Shown: positions 24,347 to 33,487 of the stretch, piece by piece | Numbering within the stretch: the stretch's first letter is position 1 | Layout of the letters: every line of letters begins with the position of its first letter | Assembly: GCA_963824345.1 (NCBI GenBank) | Contig: CAWGOZ010000023.1 | Span: forward strand, 372,001 to 436,000 | Direction: 5' to 3' | DNA from: Palsa-89 sp963824345 | GTDB taxonomy: Bacteria > Acidobacteriota > Terriglobia > Bryobacterales > Bryobacteraceae | DNA length: 64,000 bases | Made by a program: the position numbers and the translations under genes | Notes under the pieces: model-generated | Database searches by the model: none | Told to the model about the DNA's origin: nothing | Seen by the model: only the letters and a program-made list of their open reading frames with translations

Positions 24347-25786
24347 CTAGTGCTTTCCTTTGCCGAGGATTCTGCCGGGATAAAGGCGCAGTCCGAGACC
24401 GGCAAGATCGGCGAAGTTATGATAAAGGCCATTGGTGTACTGGCCGTCGTTGGCCGGCACATTGATATTTCGGTCGACAAAAAACATAGCCTGATAGAAG
24501 ATGCTGAGTTCGCCCGCGCTGATGCGCCGCGATGCACCGAAGGTAATGCTGTTGCGGTTGGCGTCGGGGAACAGGGGCCCGACGCTTTGATCCGGCACCG
24601 GGGAAACATCGTAAGAGTAGCCCATCCGCACGAAATTTTTCTCCCCGAATTGCCTCTCGACTCCTACGTGCGTGATGTAGGAGTTGTGAAAGTTGAAATT
24701 GAGGGTTTCTACCGCCGGCAGGGCGGTTCCAACCGTGTCGCTGAAGTCCACGGGAAGGTCTTTGAAGCGGCGGAAGTCTTGTACTTCGAAGTCCAAAGCG
24801 ATGACGGTGTTGTGAAAATACCTGGTGGAAATGCCGGCAGTATAGACGCCTGGCGTGGTGAAGTCTCCCTTGATGGGCTGATTCGGGAAGAGCGAGGAGA
24901 ACGTAGTGCCAGCCGGAAGAAAGGGAGTGATCGCGCCGGTGTTGGTAAAAGCGAACGCCGCTTTGCCGGAAAGGTGATTCACCACCGCACTCCTCCATGC
25001 GAGACCTATGGATATTTTTTTCGACGGAATCTTATACATGTACCCGATATTGAAACCCGCCTTGTTGGAGGTAGCGGCGGCGCGGAAGCGTCCTTCCGGT
25101 AGCAGCCGGGCGATGGAGGCAGCCGCCTCGGCCGGATTGATCCCCGGAAAGATAGTGGAAGCAAAAGCCTGCCCAAAGGTGTCACCGTCTGTATTCGGAT
25201 TCAGAATGCTCTCCTCCAAAAAAAGATGGGTGTGCACCAGCGCGACGCCGCCGGCAATGCTGCTGTTTTCCGAGATTCGATAAGACAGGGTTGGTTGAAA
25301 CCAAAATTGCTGGAGAGCCGCTCTGCTTCCGGCATATCGGCCGGGGAATTTGGTATTTTGCGGGTCGCCATCCTTAAAGTTGGTGAAATCGTCGGAGAGA
25401 CCGTAGGGAGCGAATCCACCAAAGCCGAAAGTGAACTTCTCGTTAATCGGCTTGATGAGGTAAAGGTTCGCAACCGGGATAAAATGCGGCTTGATGCTTC
25501 CGTTCCATCCGTTGGGTGGCGTTACCACGCCAGGCGGCGGGTCCGAGGGGTTGAACCGGAACATTCCGACGACCACCAGAGAATCCATCTCCATGGTGGT
25601 CTCGGTCTGAAACGCCATGCCCGCGGGATTGTAAAAAATCGCGGAGCCATCGTCGGCGATCGACGCGAACGCGCCCGCCATACCCTGAGCACGGACGCCC
25701 AGTTCGTTGATCGCAAACGCCGAGCCCCAGGCGCGTGGAGCACCGCACAACGCGCACAGCAGAAACAACGGAAGAAGTCTTCTCAT
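24347..25786 (-). CDS. FadL/OMPP1-type outer-membrane hydrophobe transporter
   Basis: A 479-residue protein with signal peptide MRRLLPLFLLCALCGAPRAWG and the family start SAFAINELGVRAQGMAGAFASIADDGSAIFYNPAGM, the plug-domain signature of OMPP1/FadL/TodX channels. Later segments alternate as beta strands and the chain ends in a strand (GLGLRLYPGRILGKGKH). These proteins pass fatty acids, alkanes or aromatics across the outer membrane. It lies 27 nt after the Tat-type oxidoreductase partner, pointing to uptake of a hydrophobic alcohol or lipid-like substrate. Confidence 0.92.
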   Translation of the reverse strand: MRRLLPLFLLCALCGAPRAWGSAFAINELGVRAQGMAGAFASIADDGSAIFYNPAGMAFQTETTMEMDSLVVVGMFRFNPSDPPPGVVTPPNGWNGSIKPHFIPVANLYLIKPINEKFTFGFGGFAPYGLSDDFTNFKDGDPQNTKFPGRYAGSRAALQQFWFQPTLSYRISENSSIAGGVALVHTHLFLEESILNPNTDGDTFGQAFASTIFPGINPAEAAASIARLLPEGRFRAAATSNKAGFNIGYMYKIPSKKISIGLAWRSAVVNHLSGKAAFAFTNTGAITPFLPAGTTFSSLFPNQPIKGDFTTPGVYTAGISTRYFHNTVIALDFEVQDFRRFKDLPVDFSDTVGTALPAVETLNFNFHNSYITHVGVERQFGEKNFVRMGYSYDVSPVPDQSVGPLFPDANRNSITFGASRRISAGELSIFYQAMFFVDRNINVPANDGQYTNGLYHNFADLAGLGLRLYPGRILGKGKH

Positions 25787-25813
25787 GGATTCTCGTGTCC
25801 TCAGGTGCGTCGA

Positions 25814-26545
25814 CTAAATATAGGGATCATCAGGATCGATACCAGGAAGCGTTACGGCGCTGGCGGCCGCAGCCCTCAAAGCGAGTTCCTCCGCTTGTCC
25901 GACCGGTCCCCGATAACCCATGAAATCGAAAGCCGTGGGAGGGTTGTTCCCAAGAATCTGCTGAAATTCGGCGGTGGGGTTGGCGAGCTGGTGGGGATAG
26001 TTACTGAAGAACACCATTTTTATGCCCAGGAGCATGTAGATAGCCCCGAAAGCCATGATGTCCTGGGTGCCGGAGTTTTCGAAGTTCCCCTCCAGCACGT
26101 CGATCAGATATTGGCCGCGCGTCGCCAGGTTCATTTCCAGGAACGTTGGTCCATAAGAGACGGTGGGGGGGAGATTGTTGAAACCCAACGCGGCAGTGAG
26201 GTATCCGTTAAAGGCGAGGTTGTTGCCGAGGTTGAAGACCTGGCGGATATAAACATCGAGCGTATACGTGCTGATGCCGGGCTCGAATGTGGCCCAACCA
26301 GGCACATCGTCCACGGGAACCACCATTTCACCGAATGCGCTCAACACGGGCAGCACCTGTGGATAAAGCTTGGCCTGGGTAATCAGCGCCGGGTTCACCG
26401 TTTGCCCGAAGATCCGATGGCCAAACAGATCCCACGCAGCAGCCACGCCGGCTCCTTTCGCAAGCTTGCCGAATAACGCCCGGCGCGTGAGAACCCGCTC
26501 CATTTCGAGCAGGGCTTCGCGAGGGCTAAAAGGGGAGTCGTTCAT
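25814..26545 (-). CDS. Gluconate-2-dehydrogenase-subunit-3-like Tat protein
   Basis: A 243-residue protein with an N-terminal twin-Arg segment (LTRRALFGKLAKGAGVAAAW) typical of Tat export, followed by a helical domain (VLPVLSAFGEMVVPVDDVPG). Size, signal and position after a GMC oxidoreductase match the small-subunit partners of periplasmic GMC dehydrogenases. Such partners help export and assemble the flavoprotein, which lacks its own signal; that role is inferred here. Its ATG overlaps the GMC stop (ATGA at 26542). Confidence 0.75.
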   Translation of the reverse strand: MNDSPFSPREALLEMERVLTRRALFGKLAKGAGVAAAWDLFGHRIFGQTVNPALITQAKLYPQVLPVLSAFGEMVVPVDDVPGWATFEPGISTYTLDVYIRQVFNLGNNLAFNGYLTAALGFNNLPPTVSYGPTFLEMNLATRGQYLIDVLEGNFENSGTQDIMAFGAIYMLLGIKMVFFSNYPHQLANPTAEFQQILGNNPPTAFDFMGYRGPVGQAEELALRAAAASAVTLPGIDPDDPYI

Positions 26546-28158
26546 CTGACGCCTCCAGCCAAGTGCATTTCCTGCGGCGCGGTAGGAGCCGATTTCGCGC
26601 CTAGAATTTCATGGTTGACGTAATCCGACGCCCGGCTTGCCACTGCCATGACCATGGCGTTGGGGTTGGAACTGAGCGCATTCGGAATCACGCTGGCGTC
26701 GCAGCACATTAGATTCTTGATGTCCCACGACATAAGGTTAGAATCGACCACCGAATTCGACTGGCTGGTGCCGGCGCGGCAGGTACCTTGCGGGTGCAGA
26801 GCGCCGGAGGTAGTCACGAATAGCGTGAGTTGCTGTTTCAGGACGTTGAGCGGAGTATTGGGGTTCGGGAATGCGCTGAAAGCTCCGAAGCTCTTATAGA
26901 TCTCTGCAACCTGAGTAATAGCCGCGAGCAGATCGCCCATGGTCTTAGGCTCGAGGTATCCAGTGGTATTGCTAATGGGGTAGGTGATAACTGGAGTTTG
27001 GAGGGTACCTATCACCTGGCCTGTGATGGCGGGCTTCATGGCAAAAATGAAAGCACCCGCACGCTGTTTCCACTGCCGCATTATGTCCTTATAGGGCTGG
27101 CCGAAAAGGCCGATCTGGAAACATGCGGCAACCCACGACGTGTTCGCCATAAACGAGCCGGAGGCATGGACAACCGCGTCGGTGATATCGCCCTTACTGT
27201 CGAATGCGTTGTGATGCAGGTTCCATTGATAGCCCCGATCCACGCCCCAGTTTGTGCCCGGTAACAGCACATCCATAGGAACGCCGGGGTGGGCCCGCAG
27301 ATAGTTGCCCACATTGGGATTCACCACGTGCAGGCCGGCCTCGCGGAGAATCAGGGGACTGCCGATAGCGCCCCCAGCAACCACGACCAGTTTGTTGGCG
27401 TTGGCGACCACGGTTGTTCCGTCCGCCTGCACATAGGTAACACCGGTTGCCTTGCCGTTGGTGATATTAATCTGCGTTACATTTGCGTTGGGCACTAATG
27501 TAGCCCCGGCAGCCACAGCAGCGGGAATCTGGGTGAGCGCTGTGCTCATCAACGAGTCGTACTTGCAGGGCATACCCGCGTTCAGCCGGTGGCCGCAATA
27601 GATGCACTTTTTCCGATTGGATGCGTTCATCGCGGTGGGAATGCCCATCGCATTGGCAGCCTTCTCATAGAGAATACTAGCCGGCATCCAGTTGGCGCGG
27701 CTATCGCGTCCGACATTGAGAATTCGCTCGGCGCGCAGGAAGTGCGGCTCGAAAAGAGCCTTGGTCCAGTCGGTGAGGCCGGTCGCCTCGTTAAATCCGC
27801 CCCAGTCCACGGAACGCGGCCGCAGCCAGGCGCCCACGTTAATGGCGGAACCGCCCCCGACCAGCTTCGCTTCGTGCTGGCCGGTGGAAGAAGTCGGGTT
27901 GGACTGGTCCATGTACATCGGATAGGTGTAAAACACGCTTCCGTGGATGGAAGCCTTGCTGTCCGGAATCCAGGTACCCAGATTGATCTGCGTGGACAAA
28001 ACCCGCCGCGACAAAACTCCGGTGCCGGGGTTGGGCGCGCCGGGGAAACTCGGGCCGGCGTCCAGAATCAGCAGCGAGCAGTACGGCGCAATCTGACCGG
28101 CGAGAAAACCTCCGCCGGAGCCCGCGCCGACAATGATGACATCGTAGGTGTTTGCCAT
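26542..28158 (-). CDS. GMC-family FAD-dependent alcohol oxidoreductase
   Basis: A 538-residue flavoprotein: FAD motif DVIIVGAGSGGG at residues 6-17, KLVGGGSAINVGAWLRPRS (the conserved GGSS-like region), and C-terminal block ALHPQGTCRAG with the active-site His plus ALSSNPNAMVMAVASRAS. It oxidises a primary or secondary alcohol; the substrate is unknown. A CIYCGH-MPCKYD cysteine pattern (residues about 194-212) is unusual and could bind metal or haem-like partners. No signal peptide, so export probably depends on the co-encoded Tat partner. A hairpin at 28174-28195 overlaps the AAGGAGGGG ribosome-binding site. Confidence 0.92.
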   Translation of the reverse strand: MANTYDVIIVGAGSGGGFLAGQIAPYCSLLILDAGPSFPGAPNPGTGVLSRRVLSTQINLGTWIPDSKASIHGSVFYTYPMYMDQSNPTSSTGQHEAKLVGGGSAINVGAWLRPRSVDWGGFNEATGLTDWTKALFEPHFLRAERILNVGRDSRANWMPASILYEKAANAMGIPTAMNASNRKKCIYCGHRLNAGMPCKYDSLMSTALTQIPAAVAAGATLVPNANVTQINITNGKATGVTYVQADGTTVVANANKLVVVAGGAIGSPLILREAGLHVVNPNVGNYLRAHPGVPMDVLLPGTNWGVDRGYQWNLHHNAFDSKGDITDAVVHASGSFMANTSWVAACFQIGLFGQPYKDIMRQWKQRAGAFIFAMKPAITGQVIGTLQTPVITYPISNTTGYLEPKTMGDLLAAITQVAEIYKSFGAFSAFPNPNTPLNVLKQQLTLFVTTSGALHPQGTCRAGTSQSNSVVDSNLMSWDIKNLMCCDASVIPNALSSNPNAMVMAVASRASDYVNHEILGAKSAPTAPQEMHLAGGVR

Positions 28159-28173
28159 TCGTTTTCAGACCAC

Positions 28174-28195
28174 CCCTCCTTGCTGCGAAGGAGGG
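28174..28195. promoter_or_regulatory. Hairpin covering the GMC ribosome-binding site
   Basis: CCCTCCTT-GCTGCG-AAGGAGGG is a perfect 8-bp inverted repeat with a 6-nt loop. On the transcript the 3' arm includes the AAGGAGGGG Shine-Dalgarno (about 14 nt before ATG), so the stem would hide it. It may alternatively be part of a dispersed repeat. Confidence 0.45.
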
Positions 28196-28295
28196 CATCT
28201 CCTGAGGCCCGCGGCTTGACGGGAGTCTTGGCCATAGTACCATCGGAACCCAAGCCTGACAATAGTGAAGTTAGGAATTGCGTTTAAGAGAAATC

Positions 28296-30059
28296 TCAGC
28301 CCTCCAGAGTCGTTTCCTGCAGCTGAGGTTGGGACGGAATGAAGGATTCCAAAGCGAACGGGTTTAATTTCCATTCATACACCTCGGCGGAATCGGCGAA
28401 TCGCGCGTAGTCCAGGCGCATGCGAACCGGGTCGAACGAAGTGCCGCGGAGCTTCAAGCTGGAGACGAACGGCGCATTCAAGAGGACGCGTTTGTCCCCC
28501 AGAACCACGGCATAGACATGAGCCAGTATGTGCCGGGCGAACTCCTTCATGCGCTCGAAGTGCCGATCAAGCTGGTCCTCGGCTTCTTCGAGAGTCAAAC
28601 CGATTTCATAAAACAGCTTTTCGGAGGCCCGTAACGGCTCCATGTCGTAGAAGTCGATATGGGCGGGCTGGGCGAGCGGTACCAGGCCCTGGGCCTTCTT
28701 CCAGTTGAAATAGTCTCGCAGGAATATCTGCAGGTTCTTGTTGATGGGACCCATAAGGGCAAACTTTCGCAAATGGGTCCGCATGAAGAGGTGATTGGTG
28801 AACAACTGATTGGTGAAAGGCAAGACGAAGAATCCGAAGTAAGTCGCCAGTTCGAAGGTATACTTGAGCGTCAGCGTCTCGGGATCGCCCAGGCAGTTAT
28901 AACTGAGCAGGAACGACGGCACGTAGGATTCGTAGGTTATGCGCATGATCTGCTCGTAGAATTCGCACTTGGCCTCGAATCTGGACTGATCCCGGGTTTG
29001 GATGGCGTCCACGATCAGAGTGTTATAGATGGCGATCAGATCGCTGCCGGGACTGTAAAGCGGATCGGAAAATCGTCCGGCCTCGCCCGTGATGGCCCAT
29101 CGCCGGGGACTGATGGTCTGCTGCGAGTCGTACGAGAAATCGACGAAGCGGCCTTCGTCGACAATCTTTCGGTTTTTGAGATCCTCGGCGAACAGCGGCC
29201 AGTCTTTCGAAATCCAGTCGAGCATTTTACGGCCGTTCGACACTTCTTCCGGATTCACCACGGCGTGGTCGTATACCAGGCCGAGGCTGGTCATGCCATG
29301 CAGCGGAATCACCCAGAACCAGCGGCCCTCGCCGCAGAAATGATTGGTGGCGAGAAAGAAGGGATAGTTCCCGAGTTTCTGGCGGCTGCGGTGGACCAGA
29401 CGCTCCTGGTGAGAGTACTTCGACAGGAGCTCGGGATTCACCAGCCCTTCCACCCAGGCCCAGGTGGCGCCGTGCCGGATCTCATTCGACTTGGCGAGAG
29501 AAAGGCTGCGCTTCAGAATACCTGGCCTTCCGGATGCGTCGACCACCCAGGCGCCGGTTGCCTCACCGCCGGTCCAGGTCACTTTGTGGACTCCGACGGA
29601 GCCGTCAACAGGATCGGCCGCGAGATCGATGCCGATATTTTTTGCTCCACCAATGAAATTAAAGCGCGGGTTCTGGCGGTTGATCTCCATCAGATGCCGC
29701 TCTAGAAGATTTCGATCAACCTGGAAAGTTCCGATGTTGGACTGTGTGCGGATGGATGCCGACGACACGTCGTCCCAGTAATCGTGCCGCCCAGTAGATG
29801 TCTTCCAGTGAAACCGTAAATTGTACTTCGTGTAGTGGTTGCGCAGCAGGTGCTCTTCGAGGTCGAGTGTTTTCGAGAGGTAATAACCGCCCACCTGCAC
29901 CAGCGACTCCCCCACTTTTTGCGACGTACCCGGGGGATTGTCCCGTTTGTCGAGCAAGAGCACGGTCCGCTCGGTGTACAGTAACAGGTGCCGCGCGAGC
30001 GTGAGGCCAGCCAAACCCGCGCCGGTTATGACTACGTCGTATTGAGCCTTTTCACTCAT
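28296..30059 (-). CDS. Flavin-dependent halogenase-like FAD oxidoreductase
   Basis: A 587-residue flavoprotein. FAD motif VVITGAGLAGLTLARHLL at residues 9-26; QKVGESLVQVGGYYL, the Lys-x-Gly-Glu-Ser element of the halogenase/monooxygenase group; RWFWVIPLHG, matching the halogenase WxWxIP signature; and the FAD phosphate block AITGEAGRFSDPLYSPGSD. The C-terminal 200 residues are helical. Members chlorinate or hydroxylate aromatic substrates, often carrier-bound. Halogenation is plausible but not proven by motif. Its ATG overlaps the stop of the upstream gene (ATGA at 30056), and the partner is DUF1702-like. Confidence 0.75.
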   Translation of the reverse strand: MSEKAQYDVVITGAGLAGLTLARHLLLYTERTVLLLDKRDNPPGTSQKVGESLVQVGGYYLSKTLDLEEHLLRNHYTKYNLRFHWKTSTGRHDYWDDVSSASIRTQSNIGTFQVDRNLLERHLMEINRQNPRFNFIGGAKNIGIDLAADPVDGSVGVHKVTWTGGEATGAWVVDASGRPGILKRSLSLAKSNEIRHGATWAWVEGLVNPELLSKYSHQERLVHRSRQKLGNYPFFLATNHFCGEGRWFWVIPLHGMTSLGLVYDHAVVNPEEVSNGRKMLDWISKDWPLFAEDLKNRKIVDEGRFVDFSYDSQQTISPRRWAITGEAGRFSDPLYSPGSDLIAIYNTLIVDAIQTRDQSRFEAKCEFYEQIMRITYESYVPSFLLSYNCLGDPETLTLKYTFELATYFGFFVLPFTNQLFTNHLFMRTHLRKFALMGPINKNLQIFLRDYFNWKKAQGLVPLAQPAHIDFYDMEPLRASEKLFYEIGLTLEEAEDQLDRHFERMKEFARHILAHVYAVVLGDKRVLLNAPFVSSLKLRGTSFDPVRMRLDYARFADSAEVYEWKLNPFALESFIPSQPQLQETTLEG

Positions 30060-31147
30060 CGTTGGTTAACGGACTCCTCGCTTAAACGGCATAGTTCTTC
30101 CGATGTCCGAAAGGAATAGAGCGAAGGAATATTGTTGCGGCGATCCAGTCCCGAAAAAATATCGGACAGCGCTTCCCGAGCCGGCGTCTCGATCCACTCC
30201 TTCCAAAGCGGGGATTGGCGGCCGGCGGCGGACGGCGGTTGCGTGTAGATATGTGTGTAGCGCAAGTCATCCGGAGCCATATGGCGCCAAACCAGAAGAG
30301 CCGAGATGAACCCGTTGATAAATTCTTCGCGCAGGTTCAGATCGGAGCAAACTGACGCCAGCGCTCGAACGACTTCGGGCTGCGGAAGGTTGACTAGCGT
30401 CACGGCCCAGACAAGCCCGGCAAGTACATTTCGCCGATCCTGGGGAGAGCTCGTTTCCTGGAGGGCGCTGCTCAACATCCTGCGATGCGCGCCGGCAATG
30501 GGAAGGAAGTTGGTTGGCTGAAAGTAGAGCGAGCGGCCAACGCCGTGCCAGAATAGAGCCGGCAAGGCTGGATCGAACGTTCGCAACTCTGCGCACACCG
30601 TAACCGCAAGATTTGGGTGGAGCAGCCGCACCACTAAGCCGGCGGATTCGATACAGGCTTCCTCCCAGCCCGGCCTGCAGTTGGCTCGGCAGATATCGAG
30701 GAAGCGCTCGACGGTGTCGCGGACCTGGGTTTGGGACGGACGCGAGCTCAGCGCGCCGAACAGTTTTTCGCCGAACGCGGTTCCCATTCCGGCGTGCAGC
30801 GGGATCATCGCACGGTCCGGAAGGCGGGAGCCCGGACCCTCCGTCAGAAGGCCTTTCACGCTTAAGTTCGACGCAGTGCCTTTGATGTAGCCGACCCCTT
30901 CCAGCATCCAGATGGCGCGGAAAGCATCCCTGGTGAGTGTTTGCTGGACCACGTTATCCAGGGGAAGGCGGTCTACGGGCAAACCAAGTTCACGGTCGGC
31001 GGATTGAAAAAGGCGAAACGCCTCAATTTTGTCGTCGAGTTCCGGCCAATCTCCGAATAAACCTCGGCCGGGCATGAAGAGGCTCATCAGCCGGGCTGAC
31101 TGCTGCATCATTTCGAGGACGCTCAGGAATCCGTCGCGCGCATTCAC
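30056..31147 (-). CDS. DUF1702-like protein coupled to the halogenase-like gene
   Basis: About 363 residues from a GTG at 31147 (GGAGGGC directly upstream) or 351 from the ATG at 31111; the longer reading to 31330 runs into the divergent promoter and is rejected. Not firmly recognised. The order of motifs (MLEGVGYIKG, LHAGMGTAFGEKL, SAGLVVRLLHP, FWHGVGRSLYFQP) follows that of DUF1702 proteins, which occur with UnbV-type genes in enediyne clusters; this is weak by-eye similarity. Mostly helical, no signal peptide. Four-nt overlap with the flavoprotein gene argues for a joint function. Confidence 0.5.
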   Translation of the reverse strand: MNARDGFLSVLEMMQQSARLMSLFMPGRGLFGDWPELDDKIEAFRLFQSADRELGLPVDRLPLDNVVQQTLTRDAFRAIWMLEGVGYIKGTASNLSVKGLLTEGPGSRLPDRAMIPLHAGMGTAFGEKLFGALSSRPSQTQVRDTVERFLDICRANCRPGWEEACIESAGLVVRLLHPNLAVTVCAELRTFDPALPALFWHGVGRSLYFQPTNFLPIAGAHRRMLSSALQETSSPQDRRNVLAGLVWAVTLVNLPQPEVVRALASVCSDLNLREEFINGFISALLVWRHMAPDDLRYTHIYTQPPSAAGRQSPLWKEWIETPAREALSDIFSGLDRRNNIPSLYSFRTSEELCRLSEESVNQR

Positions 31148-31315
31148 GCCCTCCAAGCTTAACAATGATTGTGGGCGGGAGTCGCATCTCCAGCGCGCGC
31201 TATAATCAAGGAACTCAATTCGCCCCCCGGCAGACCGAGGACGCAGGAGGGCCGGTCGGAATAAACCCAGGCGATGGCCGGCGGGCCGCAATCCGGCGCA
31301 ACGATAGCAGGAACC

Positions 31316-32995
31316 ATGAGCTCGCGCCACTCTCTAGTCGAGTATTTTAAAAGGCTTTTTCAAATCCTGCGGATCGGGCTCCGGCAGTTGACTCTTCTGG
31401 CGCGAAGGCGTCTGTCCGGGCAGCCGGTGCTGGGGCACGAGCTTCTGCGCGAGGGACTGGAACAGGTGGGCGGTTCCTTCCTGAAGCTGGGGCAAATCAT
31501 GTCTCTGCAGCTCCAGACATTGCCGAAGGAATACTGCGATGCGTTGCTGATGCTGCTGGACAACGTACCGACCTGCAGCAGCGAAGCGGTGGCCGGAGTC
31601 TTCGTGGCCGAGTTTGGATGCCGGCCCGAATCCCTGTACTCGACGTTCGACTACCTGGCGATTGCATCGGCCTCGATAGGCCAGGTGCACAAAGCGACAC
31701 TGCGCGACGGCACTTCGGTTGCGGTGAAAGTGCGCAGGCCGGGTGTCCAGCGGGACTTTCATCGCGACATCCTCCTGATGCAAAGTTTCGTCCGGGTGGT
31801 TTTCCTGCTCCGCATTCGAAGCCTTTACTTCATGCGCGATCCGGTGCGTGAACTGGTGACCTGGACTCGCGATGAGCTGGATTATCGCCGCGAAGCCACG
31901 CACTGCGAAATGCTGCGAGCCAACGCCGCCGATTCCACCACCGAGCGGATCCCCAAGATCTTCTGGGATTTGACCCGATCGCGCGTCCTGACCATGGAGT
32001 TCCTGGAAGGGCATAGCGTTTCGGCCTATTTCCGCATGCTGGAAAACGACGACCAGGACGCGCTTGCAGCGATAATCGACAGCGGTTTCGATCCCAGCAT
32101 ATTCTGCGGCAACGTGGTGAAGAACTTTCTGAGGGACGCGTTTCGATTCGGTGTTTTCCACGCCGATCTGCATCCGGCGAATCTTCTGATCCTGCCAAAC
32201 AACGTTGTTGGATATGTCGATTTTGGCATCGTCGCAAAGCTGACTACCGAAGCCCGCTACAAGCAGATCGAGCTGACCATGGCTTACGCCGGGGGCGACC
32301 CCGAGGCGATTTATCGCCAGTTCCTCAATATCTGCATCGTCACCGCCGATGCGGATCTGAAGGGGATGCGGAAGCGCATCGCGGAGATGGCGCAAACCTG
32401 GTACGAGGAGCCGTCGGTACACGGCAAGGTTCAATTCCGTGTCTCGATCACGGTGGCCATGATGGACCTGTTGACGGTCTGCCGGAACTATGGCGTGCTG
32501 GTGGATCGGGAAATGATCAAATATATCCGGTCCACTGTGCTGGTGGATGGCGTGATATCGCGAATGGCGCCCGGGCTGGACATGGCGCTTGCACTCCGCG
32601 ATGTCACCGAGGAATATCTCTACGAGCAGTCGCGCAAAAAGATTTTTTCGGCGGGGGGCGCGCTTTCCATGTTGACGGATCTGGCCATTTGGATCAAGAC
32701 CGGGCCCGCTTCCATGGTGCGCGCGCTGGAGCTGATCGAGCGTCGTCAGATGACGGCGAAAGCCGGTTCTCTGCCGGTTGAGGACCAGCAACAGCCACTG
32801 CGCGCCAGAGCCTTCGCTGGAATTGCAGTGTGGGCTTTGGTGATGGTATTCATGACGCTCGGCGGTAGTTCGGTGGCCAAGGGCAATTCGCCGTTCTGGG
32901 AAATCATTTTGGGAATTTTTGTGACATCATGGACTATCTGGCTCTTGTGGCTCTTGCGCAGGCTGGTCCCGCGGAAGGAAAGGCCGGGTTTGTGA
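31316..32995 (+). CDS. ABC1/AarF/UbiB-family atypical kinase
   Basis: A 559-residue membrane-anchored atypical kinase. The defining KxGQ motif is FLKLGQ (residues 55-60); the Ala-rich loop is ASASIGQVHKA, the ATP-site Lys lies in SVAVKVRRPG, the catalytic loop is FHADLHPANLL (about 280-290) and the metal DFG near 301. Two C-terminal membrane helices end the protein. UbiB/ADCK members support ubiquinone or other isoprenoid-lipid metabolism through ATPase activity. ATG at 31316 (MSSRHSLVEYF) matches family N-termini better than 31274. It precedes a helical protein and a diverged ABC1 homolog on the same strand. Confidence 0.92.
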   Translation: MSSRHSLVEYFKRLFQILRIGLRQLTLLARRRLSGQPVLGHELLREGLEQVGGSFLKLGQIMSLQLQTLPKEYCDALLMLLDNVPTCSSEAVAGVFVAEFGCRPESLYSTFDYLAIASASIGQVHKATLRDGTSVAVKVRRPGVQRDFHRDILLMQSFVRVVFLLRIRSLYFMRDPVRELVTWTRDELDYRREATHCEMLRANAADSTTERIPKIFWDLTRSRVLTMEFLEGHSVSAYFRMLENDDQDALAAIIDSGFDPSIFCGNVVKNFLRDAFRFGVFHADLHPANLLILPNNVVGYVDFGIVAKLTTEARYKQIELTMAYAGGDPEAIYRQFLNICIVTADADLKGMRKRIAEMAQTWYEEPSVHGKVQFRVSITVAMMDLLTVCRNYGVLVDREMIKYIRSTVLVDGVISRMAPGLDMALALRDVTEEYLYEQSRKKIFSAGGALSMLTDLAIWIKTGPASMVRALELIERRQMTAKAGSLPVEDQQQPLRARAFAGIAVWALVMVFMTLGGSSVAKGNSPFWEIILGIFVTSWTIWLLWLLRRLVPRKERPGL

Positions 32996-33030
32996 TTCGA
33001 GTTTGAGGCGCCGGAAACCAGGAGGTCGGG

Positions 33031-33402
33031 ATGCAGGAACTACTCAACTCAATGATCCGACTGTCAGCGGCTATGACGGTCTTTGGCGTACAGCAGCTCC
33101 AGACGACGGTGGGGTCCATGGATACCAAGGACTCGGTAGAAAAGCTGCGTGAGGTTATCGATGCCATGGCGGACGCCTTATCAGCGAGGATCGATGAATC
33201 CCGGCGCCCGACCCTGGAACGGTTGTCCAATTTGCCGAAGGATATCGTCGCGCGCTCTTGGGACTCGACCCGCGAGGTTGTTCAGGACACCTCAGACATG
33301 GTGAAGACCACGTCGGACTGGATCGCGGGAACGGTGAAGCCCAACGGCGCCGCGAGTTCGTCGGAGCCGCAGCCTGCCGAGGCGGCTTTGTCGCCCAAAT
33401 AA
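33031..33402 (+). CDS. Hypothetical helical protein between two ABC1 genes
   Basis: A 123-residue protein; AGGAGG 7 nt before the ATG. The N-terminal 45 residues (LLNSMIRLSAAMTVFGVQQLQTT ...) are amphipathic, followed by charged helix (DSVEKLREVIDAMADALSARID) and an Ala/Pro/Ser tail. This phasin- or apolipoprotein-like character suggests binding to a membrane or lipid surface, but no family was recognised. Its place between a kinase and a pseudokinase implies a linked role. Confidence 0.65.
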   Translation: MQELLNSMIRLSAAMTVFGVQQLQTTVGSMDTKDSVEKLREVIDAMADALSARIDESRRPTLERLSNLPKDIVARSWDSTREVVQDTSDMVKTTSDWIAGTVKPNGAASSSEPQPAEAALSPK

Positions 33403-33487
33403 GAAAATCGATCAGACGCCTTTGGTAACGGGACGCCTTTCGCTCAGGCGGGTGTGCTGATTGCCTGGAGCGATCAAACCGGAATCG

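Noticed and set aside
25226..26476. 416-codon forward frame opposite fadL and the Tat protein gene
   Set aside because: Spans two real reverse genes and their junction, with no motif or ribosome-binding site.
31148..31330. N-terminal extension of the DUF1702-like protein
   Set aside because: Crosses the divergent promoter region and the start of the ABC1 gene; no signal peptide or family similarity in the added residues.
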